This document shows positions 1-10,600 of a DNA stretch of 64,000 bases, one piece after another. The stretch is from Taxillus chinensis (lineage: Eukaryota > Streptophyta > Magnoliopsida > Santalales > Loranthaceae), in NCBI GenBank assembly GCA_023512835.1, contig CM042084.1, positions 11,156,842-11,220,841 of the forward strand, written 5' to 3'. How positions within the stretch are numbered: the first letter of the stretch is position 1; each line of letters begins with the position of its first letter. Under the pieces are notes generated by a model, which was not told where the DNA came from, did not search any database, and saw nothing but the letters and a program-made list of their open reading frames with translations. Position numbers and translations under genes: made by a program.

Positions 1-554
1 TATAGTGTTTCTTGAAACCATCTTAAATATTGGTTGAATAGAATTTGAATAACTTATAAAACCAATATGTTCAACTATAGAAAGAGGATACTCATGCAAG
101 ATAATCATTTTTGCAAGCTCCTTTCTTGATACATCTTGATCAAAATAACAAGGACTCAAAGTAATTGTTCCTTTTTTTTATTTTGTTCTTGCACCAAGAT
201 TTGTTGCCTAATGTCAATCAGTGTCCTCTTGAGACATCTTTTGTAATGATTATGCAAATGTCTAATGACATTTTTACTCTCACCACCAAGTTCCCTTGAA
301 TAATAATTACACAATGCCTTAAATACACTAACAAATTTTCTTTTCTTAAAATGAGTCCACACACTCGATTTCAACTTGCCTAAGCCATTATCATCTTCAT
401 TTTCAGTTTCAACTTGAGCATTTATTCTTGATAGGCTTGTACAAGGAGTTCTAGTATTATCTCCATCTATCATCAAAGGAGATTCACTACTCTCAATAAG
501 TGTAGAAGAAGAAGAAGAAGGATTTGGGCTACCAATAATTTCATGGGTAGACAT
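1..554 (-). pseudogene. hAT-family transposase 5' fragment (BED zinc finger part), frameshifted
   Basis: This is the start of a plant hAT transposase (ZBED/RICESLEEPER type). The open frame at 156-554 gives 132 residues with a serine-rich, acidic N-terminus and then a BED-finger-like block around residues 62-110 (SSVWTHFKKRK, CNYY, HLHNHYKRC). The usual CxxC pair has become C-N-Y-Y, so the second zinc-binding cysteine is missing. The frame stops at 156-158, but the coding sense resumes in another frame from about 150 to position 1, giving the hAT block LAKMIILHEYPLSIVEHIGF. A frameshift therefore lies near the A-run at about 172-180. The element runs off the window. Frameshift and lost Cys indicate a dead copy. 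Family assignment is from motif recall, not a search. Confidence 0.7.
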
Positions 555-650
555 TTGTTGTCCGTTAAAAAAAATAAGCCATTAAACATTTATTATCTCT
601 TTAATAACTATTATTATTGTTATTCCCATGGTCTATTTGATTGTCGTTGT

Positions 651-2225
651 TGTCAACAGTATGCGGAAGTGGGTAGACGCAAAGTCAAAGATCTGTACTA
701 GGTTGGATAATTTTGTAGAGTGATCTCCTAGAGTGAGCTCGTAAAGGGAGTCTAACCATGTACTTGCAGAGTCGAAGATCAGGGTCGAAGATTAGGATAT
801 TCGAATACCCCACAAGGTCGAAGATCAGAGTTGACGATCATTAGGCCATCAGACTCAACAGACTTGAAGCACCACTAATCTAAGGTATACAGGGTCGCAA
901 ACTTATAGATCCACAGGGTCAAAGATTTGAAGATACATGTTGCAGTCAGGTGGAGAGCAGCGTCTCAAAGACTCAAAGACTTGCAAACTCAAAGACCCAT
1001 CATGTGTAGAGTGGCAGAGTCGTAGAATCGAAGCCCGTATGGTTGAAGCTAGTTGGGTCAAAGATTGGAAGACCCGTTGTCAAGAATAGAGACTTGTTGA
1101 TGTGAATAGATGATTAGTCAAGGAGATGCAGTTGTCACTGGCTCTACACTAGAGATTTAAAGACTCATAGACTCATAGAGTGAGAACTCAGTAGATCAAT
1201 GATTCTGCCTGAATTCTAAGACTTGAAGCTTTCTACGCTGGAATGGGTTTGACTCGTAAGCTCGAAGGCTCTGACTCGAAGAGTCGAAGGAACAGACTCG
1301 AAGATCGTAGCGCATGCACTACATGGAGATTCAGTGAGGCTACAACACAACCATCTTCAAGGCTGTGGCTAATCGAAGGATTAAAACGCAGTGAAGGTCT
1401 CCGTTTTAATAAATTATTATTGGGCCGATACATTTGAACATGTCGAGTATCCGAATCAATACATGGATGTTTTCCAAGGCTGGAGTGGTGAGTTTCAATA
1501 GTGGATATCAAACGTTGGAACCTATTTAACCTTAGCAGAAGGGTTTCGTGCAACTGTCGACCTATATAAGTCTAGCATATATCATTCTTCAGTGTGGCAT
1601 CAGAATACTTTTAGAATACACACAAGTTATCTAGAGAGATACAAGAAAACACATAATAGTTCGTACACATACATAAAAAGAGAGAAAAATTGAATGCAAG
1701 ATAACAGTGAGTTGATATATTTTCTTTCCTCATACATTCGAGAACAGATTGTGAGTTTGGCAAAGAAGTGATTGAAGGTCAAACAGTGTAAACGATCTAA
1801 TACACAAAAGCAGATTGCGGTAGACAATTCATCACTGTGAGTGAATACTAGAGTAATACTGCTTTTGTATCTGCATTTAAAAGAAAAGAGAGTTAAACTT
1901 ATTATAATAAAGGCTAGACCCTACTGTATTAAAAACATATAGTGGATTAGACTCGGTGTAGATACACTCTCACCACCGTAGAGTAGATCAAATTGATCCA
2001 CGTAAGATGTGTGTCTTTGTCTTTTACTTCCCATACATACCTGCTATTAATCGATTTTATTACGCTTAATAAATATCACCTAAACAAAAACCACATCTGT
2101 AGAATACCTTTGAAAAGTATCATACTCTTAAAACTAAAGAAAATAGTTTTAAGTATACAGATTTACCCCCCCCCCCCTCTATATACAAATTCTTATACCT
2201 ACACGATCTTGTTTGGATCTTGAGA
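651..2225 (+). repeat. LTR-like sequence rich in GAAGA/GACTC words
   Basis: There is no credible coding region. From about 690 to 1310 the words TCGAAGA, ACTCGAAG and GTCAAAGA recur many times without a strict period. A TATA-like box (CCTATATAAG) lies near 1561. The segment ends in a stretch resembling LTR U5 sequence (GTGTGTCTTTGTC near 2010) followed by a 14-C run at 2165. I read it as all or part of a Copia-type LTR in plus orientation, but I could not find a convincing target duplication, so the boundaries are approximate. About 250 bases (roughly 1600-1830) match 3740-3960 in inverted orientation. Confidence 0.35.
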
Positions 2226-3009
2226 ATATCAATTATTATAAAACATAAAACAAATTACACAAATATTAAAAAAAAACAAAACAAAAAACGATAAACTATA
2301 GAGACCAGCACTCACAGACACCAAGCACAGACATTGGCACTTGACCGGCTGAACCAGCCTAGTTACCACAGTGCCTTAGACATCCTTTTATCTTCTTTAA
2401 TTGTTTTTTAATTAAATCCAGTACATAGCCACCAGTCACTAATCTATACCACAACCAAGGGACATTACTTTTATATTAAATTTCAATGATAAGATATATG
2501 AGATGCATTTCACGTCTGAATCTGATACACAAAAAAGCCACAAAAAAATCGTAGCCTAGGTGATTCATCGCTCTCCTGAGCACATACCAAAAAAAAAAAT
2601 TTGTTCCCCTTCAAAAAAGCCATACATGATAAATAAAAATCCATAGGAGTACTTGTGGACGACGAGCGCACTTGTTGAGGCGACGGGAGTGCTTTAGAGT
2701 TTTGACTTTGGCCGGCGATAATATAGCGACAGTGGATGGTGGGAGCAACAGCGAGAGAACACCGCACAACTACAGATTTAGATGACAGCAAAGCTATAGA
2801 TTTACTCGTACTCGTGAGGATGAGGACTATAAAGGATCGATCTGATCAGTAGCTGTGTTGAGAGGGTTGCCACTGGCACTAGAGGGTGGACTCTAAGTCA
2901 TCGTGGGCTCTGCGTCATTGCGCAGGAGTGGAGACGGGAGAGTAGAGATGAGAAAGAGACATAAAAATAAGATGAATTATCAAGATGGCTTATATATGGA
3001 AACCTTATC
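2226..3009. other. No gene seen: intergenic or repeat-derived
   Basis: Low-complexity and mixed sequence. A 93-codon minus ORF (2510-2791) has no recognisable domain and no codon signature of a gene. I see no RNA gene or defined repeat boundary. Confidence 0.4.
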
Positions 3010-3017
3010 AGGGCAGG

Positions 3018-3622
3018 TAGGGGTGTAACTCTAAACCGTCAAACTACCAAAATCGGTCCAAACCGATCCGCCGAAACCGCCAATTTATCAAACTGTTGAA
3101 ACCGAACAAAAATCGGTTTGGTTTGGTTTGAAACCGAATAATATATCGGTTTGGTTTGGTTTGAGATTTCAAAACCGCGGTTTAAACCAAACCGAACCGA
3201 ATAATGTTGTTATTTACTTATTTTCTATTTTTATTTTATGTTTTGGATTTATTTATTTAAGATTATTTGTTAATACTTGATATGTTATATTTGTGAATTA
3301 TATTATCAAATTTTGAGACTTATAATTATAAATTTAACATGTATTAATATTGATATGCTTACACACTATTTACTTTTTTTTACATCATTTTAATTTTAAG
3401 AATTTAAAAATTTATGAACTAAACCGACTCAAACCGATCCAAACTAATAATAATTCAAACCACCGGTTCAAACCAAACCAAACCAAATCGAATCAGTTCG
3501 GTCCGGTTTGGTTTGGTCCAAGCAACAGGTTTGGTTTGGTTTGATTTTGTCCAAACCGAAACAAATCAAATTGGTTTGAAAAATGGCTTAAGCCAATCCA
3601 AACCGAATCGATTTCACCCCTA
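3018..3622. mobile_element. hAT-type MITE, AACCGA/GGTTTGG-rich
   Basis: The 605-bp element begins TAGGGGTG and ends CACCCCTA, an inverted terminal pair. It is flanked by 8-bp near-duplications (AGGGCAGG at 3010-3017 and GGGGCAGG at 3623-3630, one mismatch), the size expected for hAT. The interior is two reverse-complementary halves made of degenerate AACCGAACC / GGTTTGGTT words around an AT-rich centre, a well-known style of plant MITE. There is no coding capacity. Confidence 0.75.
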
Positions 3623-3630
3623 GGGGCAGG

Positions 3631-4139
3631 GCGGGGTGGACAGTATCCAGTCCTTACCTGATACTCTATCAGGGTGGGTTAAACCCAATCGGATTGGGGC
3701 GGGTCGAAGCAAAATTGTCATCCCTAACTATGATGAACTGTCTAGTATAATTTGCTCATGCATACACAATGGTTTGCACCTCTTGACCTTCAACAACTCC
3801 TATACCAAACTCACTATTTGTTCGTTGAATATAGAAGAATAAAGCTTGAAAAACTCACTGTTAATCTTGCTTTCAGAATTTTTCTCTCTGTATGCAGTAT
3901 GAACTTCTCTCTATTTTGCGTCTCTTATATCTCTCTTGATACTTTGCATATATCTTGAAATATTTTAATGCACACCTCTAAAGTATGGTATATACCTTTC
4001 TTTTATAGGATGGCTAATTCAATAAATTACAAAATAAACTTTTCACTTAACCACCTTCCCTAGAGTTCGATATCCAGACTTTAAATCCACTTTATTGCTT
4101 GTAACGATCTGTACATTTACAGAAATCCGAACAAGTTTT
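3631..4139. repeat. Sequence just upstream of the Athila primer site, with an inverted copy of the 1.6-1.83 kb repeat
   Basis: 3740-3960 is clearly related to the minus strand of about 1600-1830; shared words include TTGACCTTCAA, CCAAACTCAC, AACTCACTGTTA and TTTTTCTCTCT. The last 60 bases (to 4139) resemble the usual sequence preceding an Athila primer-binding site. Part of an Athila 5' LTR may be here, but I cannot fix its start. Confidence 0.4.
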
Positions 4140-4282
4140 TGGCGTCATTGCTGGGGAAGGTAACAAAGTTTAGAGTGAGTCTTGTAATTGTTTGTGGAAA
4201 GCACATCTCTTATAATTGCCAAACTCTGTGTCCGGTATTATATTAGGTATATTTCTAGTGTTGTTTTTACATGTATGAATGA

Positions 4283-5562
4283 ATGAGTAAGCGTTCATCA
4301 ATGTTTGATACTTCGTTTGACCCTAAGCCAGAGCATACATTCTTTGCTCGGTTGAGAAAACAAAGGAGTGTACAATCAGGAAGTGAAAAGGAATCAAATC
4401 CTGTTCTTGGATGTTGGAGTGAACCAGAATTTGATTTGCAAAATTTATTTTGGAAAGAAGAAAGTGTTCAGTCTTGTTCAGCTATGGAGGACCAAAATCA
4501 GCAGCAAAATCAAGGGTCAGATCTCAGGCCAGTCAGAGAACATCATACTCCTTATGTTTTAAATGTTAGAAATTTATTCATTCACCTCCTCTCTTGAGAG
4601 ACAACTTTGAGTTCTCTCCACAGCTTATTAATTTGGTAGTGCAAAATAGTTTTGGAGGGTCAGCTTTGGAAGATCCTCACCATCATTTAACCAGATTTGT
4701 TTGGATTTGTAGGACAGTAAAGAGGCAAGGAGTGCCGAAAGACTACATGAGACTAGAGCTTTTTTCTTTATGCTCTTACTAAGCAAGTGGAAAAGTTAAA
4801 TGTTCAGCGAGTGGCAAAGGTGAATTCTATGTGCCAAGAATATAGAGGAATGCACCATCCAAATGAGTGCCCATTAAAGGCTTATGGAGAAACAGTTGAG
4901 GGTTGTTCAACCAATGTGACAGAAGAGGTGAGCTATATAGCTAACCAAAATAGACAGTAAACAATCCATTCTCAAATACTTACAATCCTAGATAGAAGAG
5001 TCATCTAAACTTTTCTTAGGGAGAATAAAATGCTCAGCAGGGCAACCAAGGTGGCAACAATGCAATTCCGGTGCAAAATAATTATAATAATCAGCAATTT
5101 AACAAGCAGTTTTAACCTAAATCACAAGGAGTTGGTTATGAGGAGAAGAATAAGGCTGATTGAAAATTTGCAATTGAGAAGATGTTAAGGAAGGAAGTCG
5201 TGACAAAAAGGTTGAAGGTGTTTCTAGTTTTAAAAATGAAAAAGAGGAGAAGAAAGAAGAATATCTAGAGGTTCCAAAAGTAATAAAGAACTATGCTCCA
5301 CCAATACTTTTTTCTCAAAGACTGAAACAGAGAAAGAGAGATAAATAGTATAAAAGTTTAGCATATCAAGGAATTAAAGCTTACTATTTCGTTTTTAGAA
5401 GCTTTAGTTCAAATGCCTTCTTATTCTAAGTTTTTGGAGGAAATATTAAGCAACAAGAACAAGATTGAAGATAAGGGAACAATTGCACTTACAGAGGAGT
5501 GTAGTGCAATTATCCAGATAAAGTTACCTCAGAAAATGAGAGATTCAAGGAGTTTTTTTATA
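4283..5562 (+). pseudogene. Athila-like gag and protease lead-in, disrupted
   Basis: Gag starts at ATG 4283 and frameshifts near 4590. The next frame (4594-4782) carries the typical Gag signature: FEFSPQLINLV, then the block around NSFGGSALEDPHHHL and RTVKRQGV. Beyond further stops, a decayed zinc-knuckle-like CQEYRGMHHPNECP sits near 4830-4875. The last segment (5413-5562, MPSYSKFLEEIL and ALTEECSAIIQ) is the conserved stretch just before the aspartic protease. It is cut at 5567 by the solo LTR and continues at 7620. Translation would be non-productive. Confidence 0.8.
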
Positions 5563-5833
5563 CCATGTGTTGAACCCCATTTTGTCCGGGTTGGACATAC
5601 ATATTCATTTTTAGCTTTATATTATTCCATATTTGTCATTCACTTTATATAGCTAAATAAAGAGGTGTGACTATTATTAAAGGGTGTGATGTTAATTATA
5701 TATATAAAAAAACAAAAAAAGGCATAAAATAAGAAAATAAGAAAATTCGAAAAAAACAATTTTAGAGCCGGTTGTATGTCTACATTTTTATTTTTCAAAC
5801 AATATTTTCTGCACCAAAAAAAAAAACCAATAG

Positions 5834-5894
5834 TCATGGCACTATTCCAACGGTCATGGCACTGTTTCAACGGTCACGGCACTATTTCCAACGG
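5834..5894 (+). repeat. Three tandem 20-21-bp repeats in the LTR U3
   Basis: Units start at 5834, 5854 and 5874; each is a variant of TCATGGCACTATTCCAACGG. The array sits about 35 bp upstream of the TATA box and puts an AACGG core into every unit. Confidence 0.9.
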
Positions 5895-5897
5895 CTA
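5846..5897 (+). promoter_or_regulatory. Three MSA-like (mitosis-specific activator) elements
   Basis: The MSA consensus bound by three-repeat MYB factors is YCYAACGGYYA. TCCAACGGTCA (5846-5856) and TCCAACGGCTA (5887-5897) match at all 11 positions; TTCAACGGTCA (5866-5876) has one mismatch. The match is seen directly. G2/M-phase activity is inferred from what is known of MSA elements in plant cyclin B-type promoters. Confidence 0.55.
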
Positions 5898-5927
5898 TAT
5901 TCTCCAACAATGACCACTTTTCCACCC

Positions 5928-5935
5928 TATAAATA
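5928..5935 (+). promoter_or_regulatory. TATA box of the solo LTR
   Basis: TATAAATA in the context CCCTATAAATACACC. It lies 31 bp beyond the last AACGG element, followed by a pyrimidine-rich leader (CTCTCCTTCACTCACAC). It is well placed for an LTR U3/R junction at about 5960. Confidence 0.65.
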
Positions 5936-6026
5936 CACCTTCATTCCTCTCCTTCACTCACACAATTTCCACTCCTCAAACTCTCTTTTTCAATTCTCCA
6001 CGTTTTTTGCCTCCTCTTCTGCGAAA

Positions 6027-6176
6027 ATGGCTGACTGGATGACGTGCGTGCTGACGGTGCTGGTGCTGGCGTGCACTATTGTGTATCTTATGATGGGCGG
6101 CGCTTTCATACCCTTTCTTGCTTTCACCATCCTCTTGTATGTAATGACAATGGCTATAAAATATATTTTAGGTTGA
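6027..6176 (+). CDS. Small hydrophobic ORF (49 aa) in the leader of the solo LTR
   Basis: The ATG at 6027 is in a good context (GCGAAAATGGC: A at -3, G at +4) about 65 bases past the expected transcription start. The 49-residue product is almost entirely hydrophobic after MADW, giving one or two predicted membrane spans (about residues 7-24 and 28-45) and ending KYILG. The MADW start and the length vaguely recall the small plant DUF3339 proteins, but the middle does not match, and I do not claim homology. It may be a chance ORF in LTR sequence, a leader peptide or a captured scrap. Nothing downstream looks like an operon or further exon. Treat as hypothetical. Confidence 0.3.
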   Translation: MADWMTCVLTVLVLACTIVYLMMGGAFIPFLAFTILLYVMTMAIKYILG

Positions 6177-6459
6177 ACTATGTAATATCTCTACCACGGA
6201 GTCTTAAATAAATTGCAGTTTGCATGTTTGTGTGTTAGCTGTGGGTGTGTATATATATATATATACATATATAGGTTAAATAAATAAAACCATCCTAATG
6301 ACCAGTCGCGGCTGACATAGTCTTTTAAAAAAAACGTGAACAGTACCCAGAGTACTGTTCATGAACAATATCCATCTCCTTTTTATCCTTCCATTAAATA
6401 TATATGTATAATAATAATAAAAAAAACAAAAAAAAAGAATTTAAAAAAAAGTAGTAGAA

Positions 6460-6592
6460 GGGGGGGGGGAAAGCCCCCCCCATGTTAATGAAAGGAGGGG
6501 GCTGATTGCTCCCATAATCATTAAAAAAAAAGTCATGGGGGCATCGCCCCCATGTTTGAAAAAAAGGGTCGGGGAGCCAAGTTTGGCCCCCC
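6460..6592. repeat. Cluster of three GC hairpins in the LTR
   Basis: Three foldbacks lie within 133 bp: G10-AAAG-C8 (6460-6481), CATGGGGGC-ATC-GCCCCCATG (6534-6554, perfect 9-bp stem) and GGGGAGCCAA/TTGGCCCCCC (6571-6592). A separate perfect 9-bp stem GAACAGTAC/GTACTGTTC is at 6338-6360. Confidence 0.7.
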
Positions 6593-7620
6593 TTTTTTTA
6601 CTTCCTTATTATAAAAAAAAAAGAAGCAAAGAAAAAACAAAACACACACGCAATGCAAATGTAAAGGAAAAAAAACAAAGAGAAACAGGAGAGTCCCACA
6701 TCGACGATCTTACATATTCTCCCCCCATAAACTCCTATAAAAAGTAGAGTGTATAATTAACTGCGGTTCTAAAAGAAAACTGTGGTTATAATTAAATTAA
6801 TCTTTTTCCTTCTTTTGCAGAAAAAGGAAGCATTCGGGAGAAGGGCGCCCATGGTCCACGATATTCTAGGTTTTTATTCATTTCCTTCTTTAGTTTTTAT
6901 TATTATTTTGTGTAGTAAATTAGTAGTTAGTTTGTAATTAAATTTAGCATAATTAGCATAATTTCAATTAGTTAATTTTAGCATATTTAGTTAATTAGTT
7001 AGTAAGTTTTTAAATTTAGCATAATTAGTTAGTTAATTTTTAATAAATTTGTAATTAAACTTTTCAAATTTAGGTATGTAAATAGTAAGTAAGCCTGGTA
7101 ATTAATTAATTAGTACATAATGAATTAAATAACATTAGTAATTAGATAAATTAGTAATTAACTTTTATAATTAATTTTTATATTTAAAATTTAGTAAATA
7201 ATTAGACTAATTTAAATAATTCGTAATTAGATTATGATAATTAAATTTAACCTTTAACTTTTAATTTAATAATTAGCACGTGAGTAATAATTAAGCCTGT
7301 TAATTAATTAGCATGTGACGGATTAAAATAACATTTTGAGAATTAAATTTAGATTAGATGTGATTTAAAAACAAAAAAAAAAAAAAAAAAAACAAATAGA
7401 AACTTCCTCCTCCTAAGATAGGTACCGAAAGGGCATTGTAGGGGTGCTAAAACTTTTCCGACACGTAACCAACTCCCGAACCCACCTCTGGTAACGTAGA
7501 CCACATCTTAATTACTCAAGGTAAAGGTTATCCAACTGTACCCCAAAAATAGTTGATGGCGACTCTATATATTTTATCATTTGGGTTCGGCCCGGACGAA
7601 AACGAGTGATAACACCATGT

Positions 7621-10600
7621 ACCATTGGAAATGTTACATTCGACTAAGCTTTCTGTGAGTTACGAGCTAGTGTTAGTTTAATTCCATCATCTGTGTGCAA
7701 CAAGTTGGTTCTTGTAAATCTTCAGCCCACATCAATAACCTTGCAGCTTACAGATAAATCCATCAAGTATGCAACTGTAATTCTTTAGAACGCACCTTTG
7801 TAGATTAAGAATTTTATTGTACCCATTGATTTTATTGCCTTAGACATAAAAAAAGGTGATTCTATACCACTTATTTTGGGAAGACCTTTCCTAGCTACAG
7901 CAGGGGCAATAATTGATGTTAAAAGGGGTAAACTAAAGTTGCATATTGGTGAAAATAAGGTAAAATTCAATTTGAAAAACCCTCATGCAGTAGAGCATGA
8001 GCAAGGATGTTTTTTGAAAATGTTGGATACATTGATTGAGGATCATGCTAAGGGATTTCGTGATCCCTTAGGCTTATGTTTAGAGAATGTTTTTTCTATT
8101 GTCAAGGAAGAAATTCAAGATGACAAGCAAGCTTTGAAGAGTACACCAGTGATTCAATTACAACATAAAAAGGAATTTGAGAATATTGGGAAAGTGTCTA
8201 TACCAATTCCATCAGTGGAAAAGACACCCAAAGTTGAACTGAAAACATTGTCATCTCATTTGAAGTGTGCATTTTTGGGAGAAGAAGGAAAGTGGCCAAT
8301 GATAGTAGCAACTGAATTACAAAGTAAACAACTGGATCACTTGTTAAAGATTTTGAGAAGAAGGAAGAGTGCTATTAGATGGATTATGACTTATATTAAT
8401 GGAATTAGCCCTTTTATATGCATGCACTGGATATTCTTAGAAGATAAGGAAAAAACTAGTATTGAGCGTCAAAGAAGATTGAATCCTAACATGAAAAAAG
8501 TAGTGAGAGCTGAAGTAACTAAACTTTTTGATGCTGGAATCGTTTATTCCATTTCAGATAGTCCATGGGTGAGCCCTATACAAATTGTGCCAAAGATAAG
8601 AGAGATGACAGTTGTCAAAAACTCAGAGAATGAGCTTATTTCTACAAGAATTGTCACGAGTTAGAGAGTTTGCATTGATTATCACAAGCTTAATGCCAAC
8701 ACGAGGAAGGATCACTTCCTGTTACCTCACATTGATCAGATGTTGGAAAGGTTAGCTGAGCATAACTACTACTATTTTCTTGATGGATATTCAAGGTATA
8801 ATCAAATACTTATTGCACCAGAGGATCAGGATAAAATCCCTTTTACATGTCCTTATGGTACATTTACTTGCCATTTGGATTATGTAATGCCCCTGCTACC
8901 TTCCAATGCTATATGATGGCAATCTTCTCAGAATTTGTGGAGAAGACCATTGAGATTTTTATAGTTGATTTTTTCGTGTTTGAAGATTCTTTTAATGATT
9001 GTTTAAATAATCTTTCTCAAATTTTGTAGCGATGTGAAAAGACAAATCTTGTCTTAAATTGGGAGAAATTCCACTTTAGGGTACAAGAGAACATTGTTTT
9101 GGGACACAATGTGTCTAGCAAAGGAATTAAAGGTGATTGTGCCAAGATTATAACAATAGAATCCATGCGACCACCTACAAATATTAAGGGTGTTTGAAAT
9201 TTTTTGGGCCACGCAGGATTCTATAGAAGATTCATTATAGATTTCTCCAAAATTTCCAAACCTTTATGTTCATTGTTGGTGAAAGATGTTGTATTTGATT
9301 TTTTTCTAAATGTATGGAAGCTTTTAAGCAAATAAAGACAACTTTTACTTCTGCTCCAATTATTATATCTCCAGATTGGAGTTTACCATTTGAGTTAATG
9401 TGTGATGCTAGTGATACAGCTATTGGAGCTGTACTAGGATAGAGGAAAGAGAAGAAATTTCATGTCATTGCTTATGCAAGCAAGCTATTAAATGACACTT
9501 AAATCAATTATGCTACAATTGAGAAGTAATTATTGGCTATTGTTTAAGCCTTTGATAAGTTTAGAAGCTATCTTCTTGGATCTCATATAATTGTTTTTAT
9601 TGATCATGTAACAACTAAGTATTTGATCACCAAGAAGGACTCTAAACCTCGACTTATCCGTTAGGTATTACTGCTGCAAGAATTTGATTTTACAATTAAG
9701 GATAAGCAAGGAGCAAAGAATGTTATAGCTAATCATTTGTCAAGATTGGAGATTATTGAAAAGAAATGTGATAAAGTTATACCAATTGTTGAAGATTTTT
9801 CAGACGAAAAGTTTTTTGTTGTACAAGACTTCACACCATGATATGCAGATTTTGTCAATTACACCATATGAGATATTTTTCCTTACAAAATTTCTTCACA
9901 ACAAAAGAAAAAGTTTTTATCTGAAGTGAGAAATAATATCTAAGAGAAATCTTTGCTTTTCAAAATCTGTGATGATGGTCTTGTGAGAAGATATGTTCCA
10001 AAAGATGAGATGACTAACATTCTCAATCATTGTCCTATTAGAGAGTGTGGTGGTCATATGAGCCATCAAAAATAGCAGCAAAGATTCTTCAAGCTAAATT
10101 ATTTTGGCTTACATTGTTCCATGATGTAAGAAGGTTTATTCAAGCCTGTGAGCAGTGTCAGAAATCTGAGAATTTATCAATGAGAGATGAAATGCCCTTT
10201 ACAAACATTTTAAAGGCTGAATTATTTGATGTTTGGGAAATAAATTTTATGGGTATTTTTCGTCCATCTTTCAAAAACCAATATATTTTGGTGACAGTGA
10301 ATTATGTGTCAAAATGGGTGGAAGCAGTGGTTACCCCAAACAATGATTCAAAGGTAGTGCTCAAATTTCACAAAAAGAATATTTTCACCTGATTTAGAAT
10401 ATCTAGAGCACTTGTCAGTGATGGAGGGAGTCATTTTTTCAACAAGTTCATTGAGAAATTATTGAAGAAGTATAGAGTTCATCATCGAGTTACCACTCCA
10501 TACCATCCTTAGGCAAATAGGCAAGTTGAGATTTCAAATAGAGAAATAAAGAGGATTCTTGAAAGAACAGTCAGTTTAACAAAAAAAAAGAATGGGTCAA

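Larger units (their letters stand above)
5568..7614 (+). mobile_element. Solo LTR (2,047 bp) inserted in the Athila protease, family shared with 54286-57804
   Basis: It starts TGTTGA, ends GATAACA and is flanked by a perfect 5-bp duplication CCATG (5563-5567 and 7615-7619). Removing it rejoins the retroviral-type protease reading (…IPC|TIGN…). No second copy of its ends lies inside, so it is a solo LTR and not a full element. The first 120 bases (CATTTTGTCC, TTGGACATACA, AAATAAAGAG) and the last 190 bases (GTAACC, GGTACC, GAGTCGCC-type words on the reverse strand) match the ends of the 54286-57804 insertion. A TATA box at 5928 implies plus orientation, with U3 of about 390 bp and a long R-U5. 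Confidence 0.85.

Noticed and set aside
1233..1553. 106-codon minus ORF and overlapping plus ORF
   Set aside because: In LTR-like U3 sequence; no family resemblance.
5568..7614. Interpretation as a complete small LTR retrotransposon (TRIM)
   Set aside because: The terminal sequences occur once only, with no internal direct repeat, primer site or polypurine tract.
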